Shown: piece by piece, positions 56,632 to 64,000 of the stretch
Position numbering within the stretch: position 1 is the stretch's first letter
Layout of the letters: the number at the start of each line of letters is the position of its first letter
Assembly: GCA_002337385.1 (NCBI GenBank)
Contig: DDFY01000008.1
Location: 115,844-179,843 of the forward strand
Direction: 5' to 3'
Source of the DNA: Erythrobacter sp. UBA1916
GTDB taxonomy: Bacteria > Pseudomonadota > Alphaproteobacteria > Sphingomonadales > Sphingomonadaceae
DNA length: 64,000 nt
Position numbers and translations under genes: made by a program
Notes under the pieces: generated by a model
The model's database searches: none
Told to the model about the DNA's origin: nothing
Seen by the model: only the letters and a program-made list of their open reading frames with translations

Positions 56632-57093
56632 CTAGAGGATGTAGCGCATCCGAATGGTCTGGTTGAGGCTCTCGGACCCGACGGGGAAAGCCGCATCTTC
56701 GAAATCGGGCGGCCCCATCCGCACCGGCGCATCGCGCGAGAAGCCGAAGCCTTCGCGCGGGATCATCGACAAGGCGCGGTCGGCGCGGCCATTTTCGTTC
56801 TCATCGTGCAGCAGGGCGATGGCATAGGTGCCCGGAATGACGCCGGTGAAGTGCAGTACCATCTCGTCAGCCGCGGCCGCATTGGCCTTGTACGAGCCCT
56901 CCACATCGCGGCAGCGCGGAAAGCGGCGCTCGTCGCTGGTCATGCAGGCGATAACCCGGCCCTTGGTGTTGCGCAGCCCGGTGACGGTGACGTCCACCGT
57001 CACGCCGCCCTCTGCCGGGATGGCAGGGGTGACGGGCAGGGCCGCCAGCGTGAGGGCGATCAGGGTGAGGAGAGGCCTTTGTCGGTTTTGCAC
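56632..57093 (-). CDS. DUF2141 exported protein
   Basis: Periplasmic protein of about 153 residues with a signal peptide ending VTPAIPA. The DUF2141 domain has VTVTGLRNTKGRVIACMTSD, GVIPGTYAIALLHDENENGR and PREGFGFSRDAPVRMGPPDF. The GTG at 57093 gives a clean signal peptide; the ATG at 57132 would overlap the preceding gene by 73 bases. Function unknown, often near desaturases or sterol-type genes as here. Confidence 0.8.
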   Translation of the reverse strand: MQNRQRPLLTLIALTLAALPVTPAIPAEGGVTVDVTVTGLRNTKGRVIACMTSDERRFPRCRDVEGSYKANAAAADEMVLHFTGVIPGTYAIALLHDENENGRADRALSMIPREGFGFSRDAPVRMGPPDFEDAAFPVGSESLNQTIRMRYIL

Positions 57094-57785
57094 AAGCGAT
57101 CCCAGAAACGAAAATAGAGGCCGTAGTTGCATAGGTAAGCCTCGTGGTGAACGTGATGATGGCTGGCCGTTATCAGCCACTCGCCTAAGCGCGAATGAAC
57201 GAGCCAGCGCGGAAACATCTCCCAGCCCATGTGGTTGGTCACGCCCATGATCGTCATGATCGTGAGCACCAGCCCTAGCACACCGATGTGGATCGGCACC
57301 AGGAACACCAGCGCGGGAATGACCACGGCGCCCGTCAGCGCCTCGATCGGATGAAAACTCATCGCCGCCCAGGCGGTGGGCGGGCGGCTGGCATGGTGGA
57401 CGGCATGGGCGATGCGGAACCAGCTGGGCACGTGCATCAGCCGGTGTGTCCAGTAAAACCAGGTGTCGTGCGCGAAGAGGTAGATCAGCAGCGAGAGCGG
57501 GAGATACCACAGCGGATAGGCGGAAAGATCGGTGTAGATGCGGGTCCAGCCGTGTTCCTGCCAGCCCCATGCCACCACCCCGGCGGGAATGCCGTAGATC
57601 GCGGCCGAGGCGAGCGACCAGCCGATTTCCTTGCGAATCTGCCTTGCGCGCCCGGCATAGTGGCCGGGCCGCACCCGCGCCGTCGCCAGCGCGAACAGCC
57701 CGCTGGTGGCCAGATAGCGCACGGCCACGATCACCGTCATGGCAACCGCGGAGAGGATAATGGCGAAGGTAACGTCAAAGGTCAC
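57060..57785 (-). CDS. Fatty acid hydroxylase/sterol desaturase family membrane protein
   Basis: Di-iron membrane oxygenase of 241 residues with about four TM segments and the three His clusters: HDTWFYWTHRLMH (106-118), HAVHH (127-131) and HHHVHH. Such enzymes hydroxylate fatty acids, carotenoids or hopanoids; carotenoid hydroxylation (CrtZ-like) is possible in Erythrobacteraceae but not shown. The start is GTG. It overlaps the DUF2141 gene. Confidence 0.87.
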   Translation of the reverse strand: MTFDVTFAIILSAVAMTVIVAVRYLATSGLFALATARVRPGHYAGRARQIRKEIGWSLASAAIYGIPAGVVAWGWQEHGWTRIYTDLSAYPLWYLPLSLLIYLFAHDTWFYWTHRLMHVPSWFRIAHAVHHASRPPTAWAAMSFHPIEALTGAVVIPALVFLVPIHIGVLGLVLTIMTIMGVTNHMGWEMFPRWLVHSRLGEWLITASHHHVHHEAYLCNYGLYFRFWDRLCKTDKGLSSP

Positions 57786-57833
57786 CTCGCCGCCCTAGCA
57801 CTGCGTCAGGTCAGGCGACAGATGGCCTGCGCC

Positions 57834-58337
57834 TTATTCCTCCCACCCGGCGCAATGCGGATCGAGCGCGACCAGCTGGCGCCGCAAGGCCGTGCGCGCG
57901 AGCCGTTCGACCTCGACCTTGCGCCGTGCGGCGGCCAGCGGATGACTGGGGGCAGGGCGCACGATCTCCGCATCATACCCATCGGCCACGATCACCCCGC
58001 ACATATCCGGCCGGAAATCCTCGCCATCGAGGCAGCCGCGATCAAGCTCGGGCGGCAGGCCCCAGTAAAACCGGTCGCAGAAATCGAGATAGTCGGGCCA
58101 CTTGGCATCGCCCAGCAGGTCTGTCCGCGCGACCTTGACCTCCACGATCACGATCCGGCCCTTGGCATCCAGCCCCATCAGATCGGCCCGGCGCCCGTTG
58201 CGCAGCGGCATTTCCGGCATCACCCAGATGCCGTTGCGCGCAAACAGGCGGCTGATCCCGCGACACACGTCTGCCGCGCGCACAGGCTCGACATCTGAGG
58301 CAGGCGGAGGGGCGGACTTGGAGAGCGATTCGATCAT
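57834..58337 (-). CDS. mmcB: MmcB family DNA repair protein
   Basis: PD-(D/E)xK-like putative nuclease of 167 residues, known in Caulobacter as an LexA-independent damage-response protein. Blocks are RRADLMGLDAKGRIVIVEVKVA with the D...E-x-K triad, and DFCDRFYWGLPPELDRGCLD. The ATG at 58337 is the conserved start. Confidence 0.88.
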   Translation of the reverse strand: MIESLSKSAPPPASDVEPVRAADVCRGISRLFARNGIWVMPEMPLRNGRRADLMGLDAKGRIVIVEVKVARTDLLGDAKWPDYLDFCDRFYWGLPPELDRGCLDGEDFRPDMCGVIVADGYDAEIVRPAPSHPLAAARRKVEVERLARTALRRQLVALDPHCAGWEE

Positions 58338-58395
58338 GCGCCGATGCTGGAACGAAATGGGAACATCGTCAAGAGACGATATACCCGCTGGCTGT

Positions 58396-58791
58396 TCAGG
58401 CGGCGCGCAGGGGCCCAAAGGTGCCGGCGGCGGGGACCATGGCGAGCAGCGCCGTGCGAGCCGCTGCGAATTCGCTCCACAGCGCCGCGGCTGCGGAGCG
58501 GCAATCGCCGCCGCGCGCGTTGATCGCCATCAGCGCGGCGATGCCCGGTTCCATGATGGCGCTCAGGTCTTCGAGGGCACGATCGGCAGCCTCGCGGCGC
58601 CACGGCTTCGCATCGCGCAGGAGGGCGGGAAAGTCCCTGATCTCGCGGCCCGGCCGTCCGGTGCTCACGCCCGCCAACATGGCGACGACCTGCCCGGCAT
58701 CGGTGAGGGCCGCCCAGCGCAGCGCGCTGGCGTTCGATCCGCTGGGATGGCGGCCGGTTACCGGGGCGAGGGCAGGCGAAGCGGCGTTCAT
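58396..58791 (-). CDS. Hypothetical protein, Ala-rich
   Basis: A 131-residue helical, Ala-rich protein with no signal peptide. The conserved-looking stretch PGREIRDFPALLRDAKPWRR is seen in sphingomonad homologues; function unknown. It lies upstream of mmcB on the same strand. Confidence 0.55.
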   Translation of the reverse strand: MNAASPALAPVTGRHPSGSNASALRWAALTDAGQVVAMLAGVSTGRPGREIRDFPALLRDAKPWRREAADRALEDLSAIMEPGIAALMAINARGGDCRSAAAALWSEFAAARTALLAMVPAAGTFGPLRAA

Positions 58792-58895
58792 CGGGCAAGT
58801 CTATGCCCGGTATGGTTGAAAAGCCGTTAGCGATGGAGACGGCGGCAAATCCGGGGCCGGGGTGCCGGCCAGGCGCAGCGCAATCTTGCTGCGGT

Positions 58896-59702
58896 TTAGT
58901 CTTCCGGTGGAGGGCCGAAGGGATCGTCTTCAAGTTCGTCGAACCCGAGGTCGATGTTGGCGCCGCCCTCTTCATCGGTCAGCCGGTTGTTCTCCTCGCA
59001 GACATATTCGCGCATGTCCCAATCGGCCTTGCGGCGGAAGGCCTGCAGTTGCACCAGAGGCTCAGCCAGTACGCCGGGATCGGTGATCGTGGTTTCGACC
59101 ATCAGAACGTCGGGCTCGGCGAGCCAGAAGTGTTCGTGGATGCGCATCTTCTCCGACGGCTCAATCCCGCTCTGGTAAGTCACCAGGTGGTTGAAGCCGA
59201 CGGTATCGACCACCAGCATATCGCCTTCCCAGCGGCCAACCGAGGTGCCGTTGAACAGTGGTTCGGGGTCGTCGGGCAGTTCGCGTCCGTCGAGATAGAG
59301 GCGGCGGGCCTGAGAGTAGGTTTCGGTGAAGATCGTCACCCGGTCGGGCGAGAACAGGAATTCGACCGGATAGGGCTGGCGCATGATGTTGGGCATGCCC
59401 GGCGGGATGCAGTTGGCCTGCAGGTACTGGTTCACCCCCTCGCGCCGCTGCTGTTCGAGGAAGGCATCGTATTTGGCCTGAGCTTCGCGCGTGAGCTCGG
59501 GGCGGGTTGTCCGCCGTGCGCCTCTGGTGGCGAAGAGGTAGCGCCAGTCGGGGCTCCACACGCCGGTAAAGTCGGGCCAGTCGGTCACCTCGGCATAGCC
59601 TTCGGCCCGGGCGGGCGTGAACGTGTCACTGGGCTGGGCTGCGGCCGGCGCTCCGGCCAGCGCCAGCGCGATTCCGGTGACGATCGTGGTCGCTTTCACC
59701 AT
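58896..59702 (-). CDS. Exported protein of unknown function
   Basis: Exported protein of 268 residues. The signal peptide ends AAAQ. The body has DWPDFTGVWSPDWRYLF, CIPPGMPNIMRQPYPVEFLF, GRWEGDMLVVDTVGFNH and HFWLAEPDVLMVETTITDPG, a pattern of proteins usually encoded beside DUF6152 proteins. The C-terminal tail is very acidic. It is divergent from the DUF6152 gene over a 171-base gap. No catalytic motif is recognised. Confidence 0.75.
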   Translation of the reverse strand: MVKATTIVTGIALALAGAPAAAQPSDTFTPARAEGYAEVTDWPDFTGVWSPDWRYLFATRGARRTTRPELTREAQAKYDAFLEQQRREGVNQYLQANCIPPGMPNIMRQPYPVEFLFSPDRVTIFTETYSQARRLYLDGRELPDDPEPLFNGTSVGRWEGDMLVVDTVGFNHLVTYQSGIEPSEKMRIHEHFWLAEPDVLMVETTITDPGVLAEPLVQLQAFRRKADWDMREYVCEENNRLTDEEGGANIDLGFDELEDDPFGPPPED

Positions 59703-59873
59703 GGCTATTCTCTCTCCCCCGAGACGCGATGCCCGTTTGGGCTATCATCTTTGCACCATCAGTGGAGCGACTTTATTGCACAAGTCAAGATACTGGTTGA
59801 TTCTGTCTGTTCCTCGTGGAAAATCGCTCGCAAGGCACGGGGCCGTAAGCCGTCCCGGCAAGGAGAGGCAGTG

Positions 59874-60260
59874 ATGGGCAAGTTCACGACAATCGGATTG
59901 GCGCTCTTGGCGGCGGGCACGGTGGCAGGGTTGAGCGGGTCGGGCGCGGCGCACCATTCGACCGCGATGTTTGCCTGGGGCGACGAAACGCGGCTCAACG
60001 ACCTGACGGTGGAGCGCTGGGTGTGGACCAATCCGCACACCTTCATTTACGCGCGTGATGCCGAAGGCAACCGCTGGGCTTTCGAGGGGATGAGCCCCAA
60101 CCATCTCAGCCGCGAGGGCTGGACCCGGCGCTCGCTGGCGCCTGGAGAGAAGGTGTCGCTGACCTACTACCCGCTGCGCGACGGGCGCAACGGTGGTTTC
60201 AACGTGCGGGTGTACAAGGCTGACGGTAGCGAGATGAAGCAGTTGCCTAGCGCGATGTGA
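59874..60260 (+). CDS. DUF6152 family exported protein
   Basis: Small periplasmic protein of 128 residues with a signal peptide (about 1-26, ending GAAHH). The mature part HHSTAMFAWGDETRLNDLTV, WVWTNPHTFIYA and PLRDGRNGGFNVRVYKADG matches the family; the HH at the mature N-terminus could bind metal. An AGGAGAGG site precedes the ATG. Function unknown. It probably acts with the divergent protein. Confidence 0.8.
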   Translation: MGKFTTIGLALLAAGTVAGLSGSGAAHHSTAMFAWGDETRLNDLTVERWVWTNPHTFIYARDAEGNRWAFEGMSPNHLSREGWTRRSLAPGEKVSLTYYPLRDGRNGGFNVRVYKADGSEMKQLPSAM

Positions 60261-60336
60261 GGTGAAACAGGTGCGGTGACGATTGCGCTTGGCGTTCGCG
60301 CGCCGCATTGCTAGGCGCGACGGCGCTGACCGCAAT

Positions 60337-60378
<42 letters not shown>

Positions 60379-60546
60379 TTATGTCCGACGCGAGAGCAGC
60401 GATTTTATACCGGATTTGCGCGGGTTTAGGAAGGCTGAAGAAAGAAGGGACGAAAAAACTCACCAAAATCTCACCGTGATCGGACAGCCGAATTTGATCA
60501 TGGATTGACGTTTTTCGGCACAAATCTTACGGCTTCTACGCCTTAC

Positions 60547-60623
60547 GCACCCATAGCTCAGCTGGATAGAGCGCTGCCCTCCGAAGGCAGAGGCCAGAGG
60601 TTCGAATCCTCTTGGGTGCGCCA
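60547..60623 (+). tRNA. tRNA-Arg (anticodon CCG)
   Basis: Complete 77-base cloverleaf with encoded CCA. The acceptor stem GCACCCA / TGGGTGC pairs fully, the D arm is AGCTCAGCTGGATAGAG, the anticodon stem CTGCC / GGCAG encloses CTCCGAA (anticodon CCG), and the T arm is CAGAGGTTCGAATCCTCTT. It decodes CGG. Confidence 0.97.
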
Positions 60624-60689
60624 AAATCTCCAATAAATTCAGCATTATATGGGCCTTGCAATCTTCCGTTTTGCACCTTGGTCGTCGCC

Positions 60690-60713
60690 AAAACTCACCA
60701 GCTTTGGTGTTTT
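60690..60713. terminator. Bidirectional terminator-like hairpin after tRNA-Arg
   Basis: Stem CACCA (60696-60700) / TGGTG (60705-60709) with an A run before and four T after. Confidence 0.5.
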
Positions 60714-60783
60714 CACCTCCATAAGCCCTTCGATTTCCGCCAGAAACGATCCGTTCGTTTCTCACCACGCGAAACTGAGTGTG

Positions 60784-61134
60784 AGGGGAAAGCCTTCCCC
60801 TGACCGGGAGCCCATAGGTCTCCCGCTACCCCTTCTGCGGGGACACCCCGCAACGCCCCGCTCGGCCCTCCGCGCCGATGGGTAAATCCGCATTCGCGGA
60901 TTTGTGTCTTTCCGTAAGTATGGAGATCGGGCCAGGGCATTCGCTGTCCCGATCGCGCGTGTTTGCGGCTCTCCCCGTCGGTGGGGTGGGCGACGCTTCC
61001 CTCTAGGCCCGCCGCGCCGGGGCGCAACGCGCTTGCGCGCTTACCTCCTCTATCGTTCCGGCCCTGCGGGTGCGCTCCGGCTCTGCCGGCGGGCCTTCGG
61101 TTCGCTCTTTCACCGCCCACCCCATTCCGGGGTG
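60784..61134. other. Hairpin-rich non-coding leader of the parB-like gene
   Basis: The 533 bases from 60624 to 61156 hold no gene. Between 60784 and 61134 seven inverted repeats follow one another: AGGGGAA/TTCCCCT (60784-60801), CGGGAG/CTCCCG (60805-60825), GCGGGG/CCCCGC (60837-60851), AAATCCGC/GCGGATTT (60884-60903), GATCGGG-c-CAG/CTG-t-CCCGATC (60925-60954), GCGCAA/TTGCGC (61022-61038) and CACCCC/GGGGTG (61118-61134). Candidate roles are oriT, a single-strand origin, a partition site or a regulatory leader. Confidence 0.6.
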
Positions 61135-61156
61135 AGTGTGTTGAAGGAGAAGTGTG

Positions 61157-63175
61157 ATGAACGCTGTTACCGAAACCACCGCTGCCGAGCCTGTGTCGGG
61201 CGTCGAGATTTTCGTGCCCCTGAACAAGCTAAAGAAGTCTCCGCGCAATGCGCGCAAGGTGCCGCATGGGACAAGCGCCATAGAGGCGCTGGCTGCATCC
61301 ATCGCGCACAAGGGACTGATTCAGAACCTTGTCGTGGAACCCGAAGTGAAGGACGATGGAACGCCAACCGACTTCTATTTCGTGACCGCTGGCGAAGGCC
61401 GCAGGGAGGCGATGCTGCTGTGTGCCAAGCGCAGGACAATGAAGAAATCCGATCCGGTCCGCTGCTGGCTCGATACCGAAAACGATCCGTCCGAGATCAG
61501 TCTGGACGAGAATGTGACCCGGACACCGATGCATCCCGCCGACCAGTTCGAGCGGTTCCGCGAGCTTTCCGAAACCAAGGGATGGGGCGCGCAGGAAATC
61601 GGCGCGCGGTTCGGTGTGTCCGCCCATGTGGTGAAGCAGCGGCTTCGCCTTGGTGCCGTGTCTCCCAAGCTGTTGCAGGTCTACCGCGAGGATGGGCTTA
61701 CGCTGGACCAGTTGATGGCCTTTGCCATTACCGAGGACCACGAACGGCAGGAACAGGTATTCGAGAGCCTGCATCATAACCGCGAGCCGTGGATCATCCG
61801 GCGCGACCTGACCGCCGCCAATGTTCCCGGCCATGATCGCCGGGCGATCTTCGTGGGCGAAGCAGCCTATGAAGAAGCGGGCGGCACCATCATCCGCGAC
61901 CTGTTTGCCGATGAAGGTGGCGGCTATTTCGAGGATGCGGGTTTGCTCGACATGCTTGCTATCGAGAAGCTGCGCGAGGTTGCCGCCGAAGTGCAGGCCG
62001 AAGGCTGGAAATGGGCCGAGGCGCATATCGACTATCCCCACGCGCATGGGATGCAGCGTGTCTATCCCGAACCCGTTGCCCTGTCCGATGAGGACGAGAA
62101 GCGGTTGGAAGCGGCATGGGTCGAATATGACCAGCTTGTCGAGGGTTTCGACTCCTATGACGAGATGCCCGAGGACGTGGCGGCAAAGGTCGAGGCGCTA
62201 GATGCGGAGATCGACGCGATTTCCGACAAGCGTCATGCCTATGATGCCAATGTGATCGCGCGTGGCGGCGTGTTCGTTGTGCTCAACCATGACGGCACGG
62301 TCAGGATCGAGCGCGGTTTCATTCGTGCTGAGGATGAAGCGCTGGCCGATCCGCAGCCAGAAGGTGAAGTCATTGACCTTAAGGCGGTCGAGGATGAGCA
62401 GGCCGAAGGTGATGAAGAAGTGCAGGACATCGAGGACGAGGAAGTCGGCAAGCCGATTTCCGAGGCCTTGACCCGCGACCTGTCCGCGCACCGGACGCTT
62501 GCCCTTCGCGTGGCGCTTGGCGAGCGGCCCGACATGGCGCTGATCGCGCTCACCCACACGCTGACCTCGCAACTGTTCTACAGCTATGCCGAGGCCGGTT
62601 GCCTTGAGGTTAGTCCGACCGTGACCCCGCTGGGCAGTCATGCGGACGGGATCGAGGATACACCGCTGGCGGCCAAGGCAAACGCGGCGCATGAGGCATG
62701 GGTCGAACGGATGCCGCGTGATGTGGCGGACCTGTGGACCTTCATCGTCGCACTAGACAATGAGGACCGGATGGGGCTGCTGGCGCATTGCGTATCCGGC
62801 ACCTTCAACGCGTTGCGTCTGCCGTGGGATCGCAAGCCCCGGTCGTTGCAAGCCGCCGACAGGCTGGCAAGTGCGCTGACGCTGGACATGGCGAAGGACT
62901 GGACGCCCACCGTTGACAGCTATCTTGGCCGTGTCACCAAGGCGCATATCCTAGAAGCCGTGACCGAAGGCGTGTCGGAAGAAGCCGCCCGCCGGATCGC
63001 CGACATGAAGAAGCAGGACATGGCGCAGGCCGCCGAGCAGCTTCTGGCCGGAACTGGATGGTTGCCTACTGTCCTGCGGACGCCGGAGGCGGAAGCGGCT
63101 CAGCCATCCGACGCGGAGGCTCTCGAAGCGCCAACCGAGGATGGTGAAGACTTCTACGCCGTTGCCGCCGAATAG
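61157..63175 (+). CDS. ParB/RepB/Spo0J-type protein of a mobile element
   Basis: Large ParB-like protein of 672 residues. The N-terminal ParB/Srx domain (about 12-110) has VPLNKLKKSPRNARKV and the CTP-binding-like GEGRREAMLL, followed by a HTH near 155-180 (AQEIGARFGVSAHVVKQRL). The long C-terminal part (acidic around 405-435) is not found in chromosomal ParB, but is typical of plasmid and ICE homologues. AAGGAG lies seven bases before the ATG. No parA is seen nearby. Confidence 0.88.
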   Translation: MNAVTETTAAEPVSGVEIFVPLNKLKKSPRNARKVPHGTSAIEALAASIAHKGLIQNLVVEPEVKDDGTPTDFYFVTAGEGRREAMLLCAKRRTMKKSDPVRCWLDTENDPSEISLDENVTRTPMHPADQFERFRELSETKGWGAQEIGARFGVSAHVVKQRLRLGAVSPKLLQVYREDGLTLDQLMAFAITEDHERQEQVFESLHHNREPWIIRRDLTAANVPGHDRRAIFVGEAAYEEAGGTIIRDLFADEGGGYFEDAGLLDMLAIEKLREVAAEVQAEGWKWAEAHIDYPHAHGMQRVYPEPVALSDEDEKRLEAAWVEYDQLVEGFDSYDEMPEDVAAKVEALDAEIDAISDKRHAYDANVIARGGVFVVLNHDGTVRIERGFIRAEDEALADPQPEGEVIDLKAVEDEQAEGDEEVQDIEDEEVGKPISEALTRDLSAHRTLALRVALGERPDMALIALTHTLTSQLFYSYAEAGCLEVSPTVTPLGSHADGIEDTPLAAKANAAHEAWVERMPRDVADLWTFIVALDNEDRMGLLAHCVSGTFNALRLPWDRKPRSLQAADRLASALTLDMAKDWTPTVDSYLGRVTKAHILEAVTEGVSEEAARRIADMKKQDMAQAAEQLLAGTGWLPTVLRTPEAEAAQPSDAEALEAPTEDGEDFYAVAAE

Positions 63176-63245
63176 CGGCATGAAGCCGGGGCTGCGCGAG
63201 CGGTCCCGGCTCTCTCTACCACTTTGGCGATAGCCGAAAAATTGC

Positions 63246-63269
63246 GGCCGCGCCCGATGGGGCGCGGCC
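63246..63269. repeat. Perfect ten-base inverted repeat after the parB-like gene
   Basis: GGCCGCGCCC and GGGCGCGGCC around loop GATG. It may end the parB-like transcript, though no T run follows. The rest of 63176-63423 holds no convincing gene. Confidence 0.5.
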
Positions 63270-63423
63270 AGTTCCAGCAAACGGCTCATATTGGGCCGAC
63301 AGGAGACTGTCTGCTTTTGACTGCCAAGCGCAGTATGCTGCCGATTCGGATGCGAACTACCGCGAATTGTCGGCTCGTCGTTTCTCGTAGCTGCTTGGCG
63401 CATTCCTATTTGCTGCACCTGGC

Positions 63424-64000
63424 TTACACCTGTTTTCGCAGGAAAAGGTGTTCTCCGAAAAAGACAACTGCGATTCCCAGCGCCGCAAAGAGGACGATCA
63501 TCGCGTCGCTCTGCAACTTGGTCCAGGTGAAGGCTCCCAGAACGACCAGATCAGCCGCCAGCGCCGCCAGCAAAATCTCGGCACGCGCCCCGATCTCCTT
63601 GCGCAGGTTCCGCAGGACGCCCCAATGCACAAGCATGTCCATGACGAGGTAGAAGAACACGCCAAGGGCAGCGATGCGGGAAAGGTCGAACAGGACAGCA
63701 AGGACTCCGGCGACCACCACCGTGTAGACCAACAGGTGGCTGCGCAGACTACCTTTCATCCCGAAGTGGCTGTGCGGGATCATCTTCATCTCGGTGAGCA
63801 TTGTCAGCATGCGGGATACGGCGAACACGCTCGCCACGACGCCGGAAGCGGTGGCGGTAACGGCGATCACAATCGTGAACCAGAACCCGATGCGGCCAAG
63901 CGCGGGCTCGGCGGCTGCCGCCAGCGAGTAATCGCGCGCCGCCACGATTTCGTCGATGCCAAGGCTTGCCCCCACCGCGGCTGCAACAAGGAGATACGTC
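63424..64000 (-). CDS. APC-family amino acid permease (N-terminal part beyond window)
   Basis: C-terminal part of a multi-pass transporter. The frame is open through the window edge, continuing upstream as TYLLVAAAVGASLGIDE, so the GTG at 63975 is internal. About five or six TM helices are visible; AVSRMLTMLTEMKMIPHSHF resembles the loop after TM8 in APC permeases. It is convergent with the parB-like gene and may be cargo of the element. Substrate unknown. Confidence 0.75.
   Translation of the reverse strand, partial: TYLLVAAAVGASLGIDEIVAARDYSLAAAAEPALGRIGFWFTIVIAVTATASGVVASVFAVSRMLTMLTEMKMIPHSHFGMKGSLRSHLLVYTVVVAGVLAVLFDLSRIAALGVFFYLVMDMLVHWGVLRNLRKEIGARAEILLAALAADLVVLGAFTWTKLQSDAMIVLFAALGIAVVFFGEHLFLRKQV

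Noticed and set aside
58803..59873. Long plus-strand frame in front of the DUF6152 gene
   Set aside because: It covers the exported 268-residue protein on the other strand and has no conserved content before the ATG at 59874.
60460..60768. Minus-strand frame containing [16 protein letters not shown]
   Set aside because: This peptide is the translation of the tRNA-Arg gene in reverse, a well-known annotation artefact.
60904..61779. Plus-strand frame overlapping the parB-like start region
   Set aside because: Composition is Arg/Cys-rich with no family match and it conflicts with the well-supported parB-like frame.

Overview
The window reads as a high-GC alphaproteobacterial chromosome of the order Sphingomonadales, most likely Erythrobacteraceae (Erythrobacter, Porphyrobacter, Altererythrobacter or a relative). 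The basis is established gene content and order: the hemE / origin / kinase-pyrophosphorylase / maf / aroE / coaE / dnaQ arrangement known from alphaproteobacterial origins, a PopZ-type polar protein, MmcB, DUF1491, DUF2093, UrcA, a fused ThiS-ThiG, a compact SUF operon and an S9 protein with a long N-terminal extension. The genus is an inference; no 16S gene is present.

Layout. 1-2791 (minus strand): rho (cut by the window edge), hemJ, hemE. 2792-3089: probable chromosomal origin, with an AT-rich tract, a perfect DnaA box, weaker boxes and GANTC sites; gene direction flips exactly here. 3090-9623 (plus): PPDK regulator, maf, aroE, coaE, dnaQ, hpf, ptsN, a thioesterase, DUF1491 and a cell-wall hydrolase. 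9669-14649 (mostly minus): xth, erpA, a CBS protein, a small membrane protein, a 2Fe-2S ferredoxin-like protein, popZ, tolC, pcm. 14782-22338: class I fumarase, a LytS/LytTR-type two-component pair, urcA, a lipid-kinase-like protein, a phosphoesterase, rplM-rpsI. 22590-30713: cutA, heme A synthase, a MerC-like protein behind a Zur-like palindrome, the ThiSG fusion, an acyl-CoA synthetase, gamma-glutamyltransferase, pyrD. 30714-31917: a candidate small RNA with a strong terminator, then an AraC-type regulator.

32037-38756 is the SUF iron-sulfur operon: an Rrf2-type regulator, sufB, a small lower-GC ORF, a DUF559 protein, sufC, sufD, sufS, sufT, a GNAT acetyltransferase and sufA, all abutting or overlapping. 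Together with erpA at 10453 it supplies clusters to proteins also in the window, such as class I fumarase. 38768-48974 holds envelope and housekeeping genes (EI24, adenosine kinase, a membrane-bound LuxR-type regulator, purD/xseA with overlapping divergent start codons, an M23 peptidase, rpmB, tadA). 48981-58791 holds RNase T2, nadC, a second LytTR pair, a DsbA-like protein, an M48 protease with TPRs, a PAS-like protein, a DUF2141 protein, a fatty-acid-hydroxylase-family protein and mmcB. 58896-60260 holds a divergent pair of exported proteins of little-known function.

60337-64000 looks like the left end of a mobile element. It has a truncated tRNA-Arg copy, an intact tRNA-Arg(CCG), about 500 bp of non-coding DNA packed with perfect stem-loops, a 672-residue ParB-like protein, and an APC-family permease running off the window. 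The regions most worth following up are this tRNA and hairpin region, the extra genes inside the SUF operon, the ThiSG/MerC/Zur-like cluster, the candidate sRNA at about 30795-30905, and the origin.
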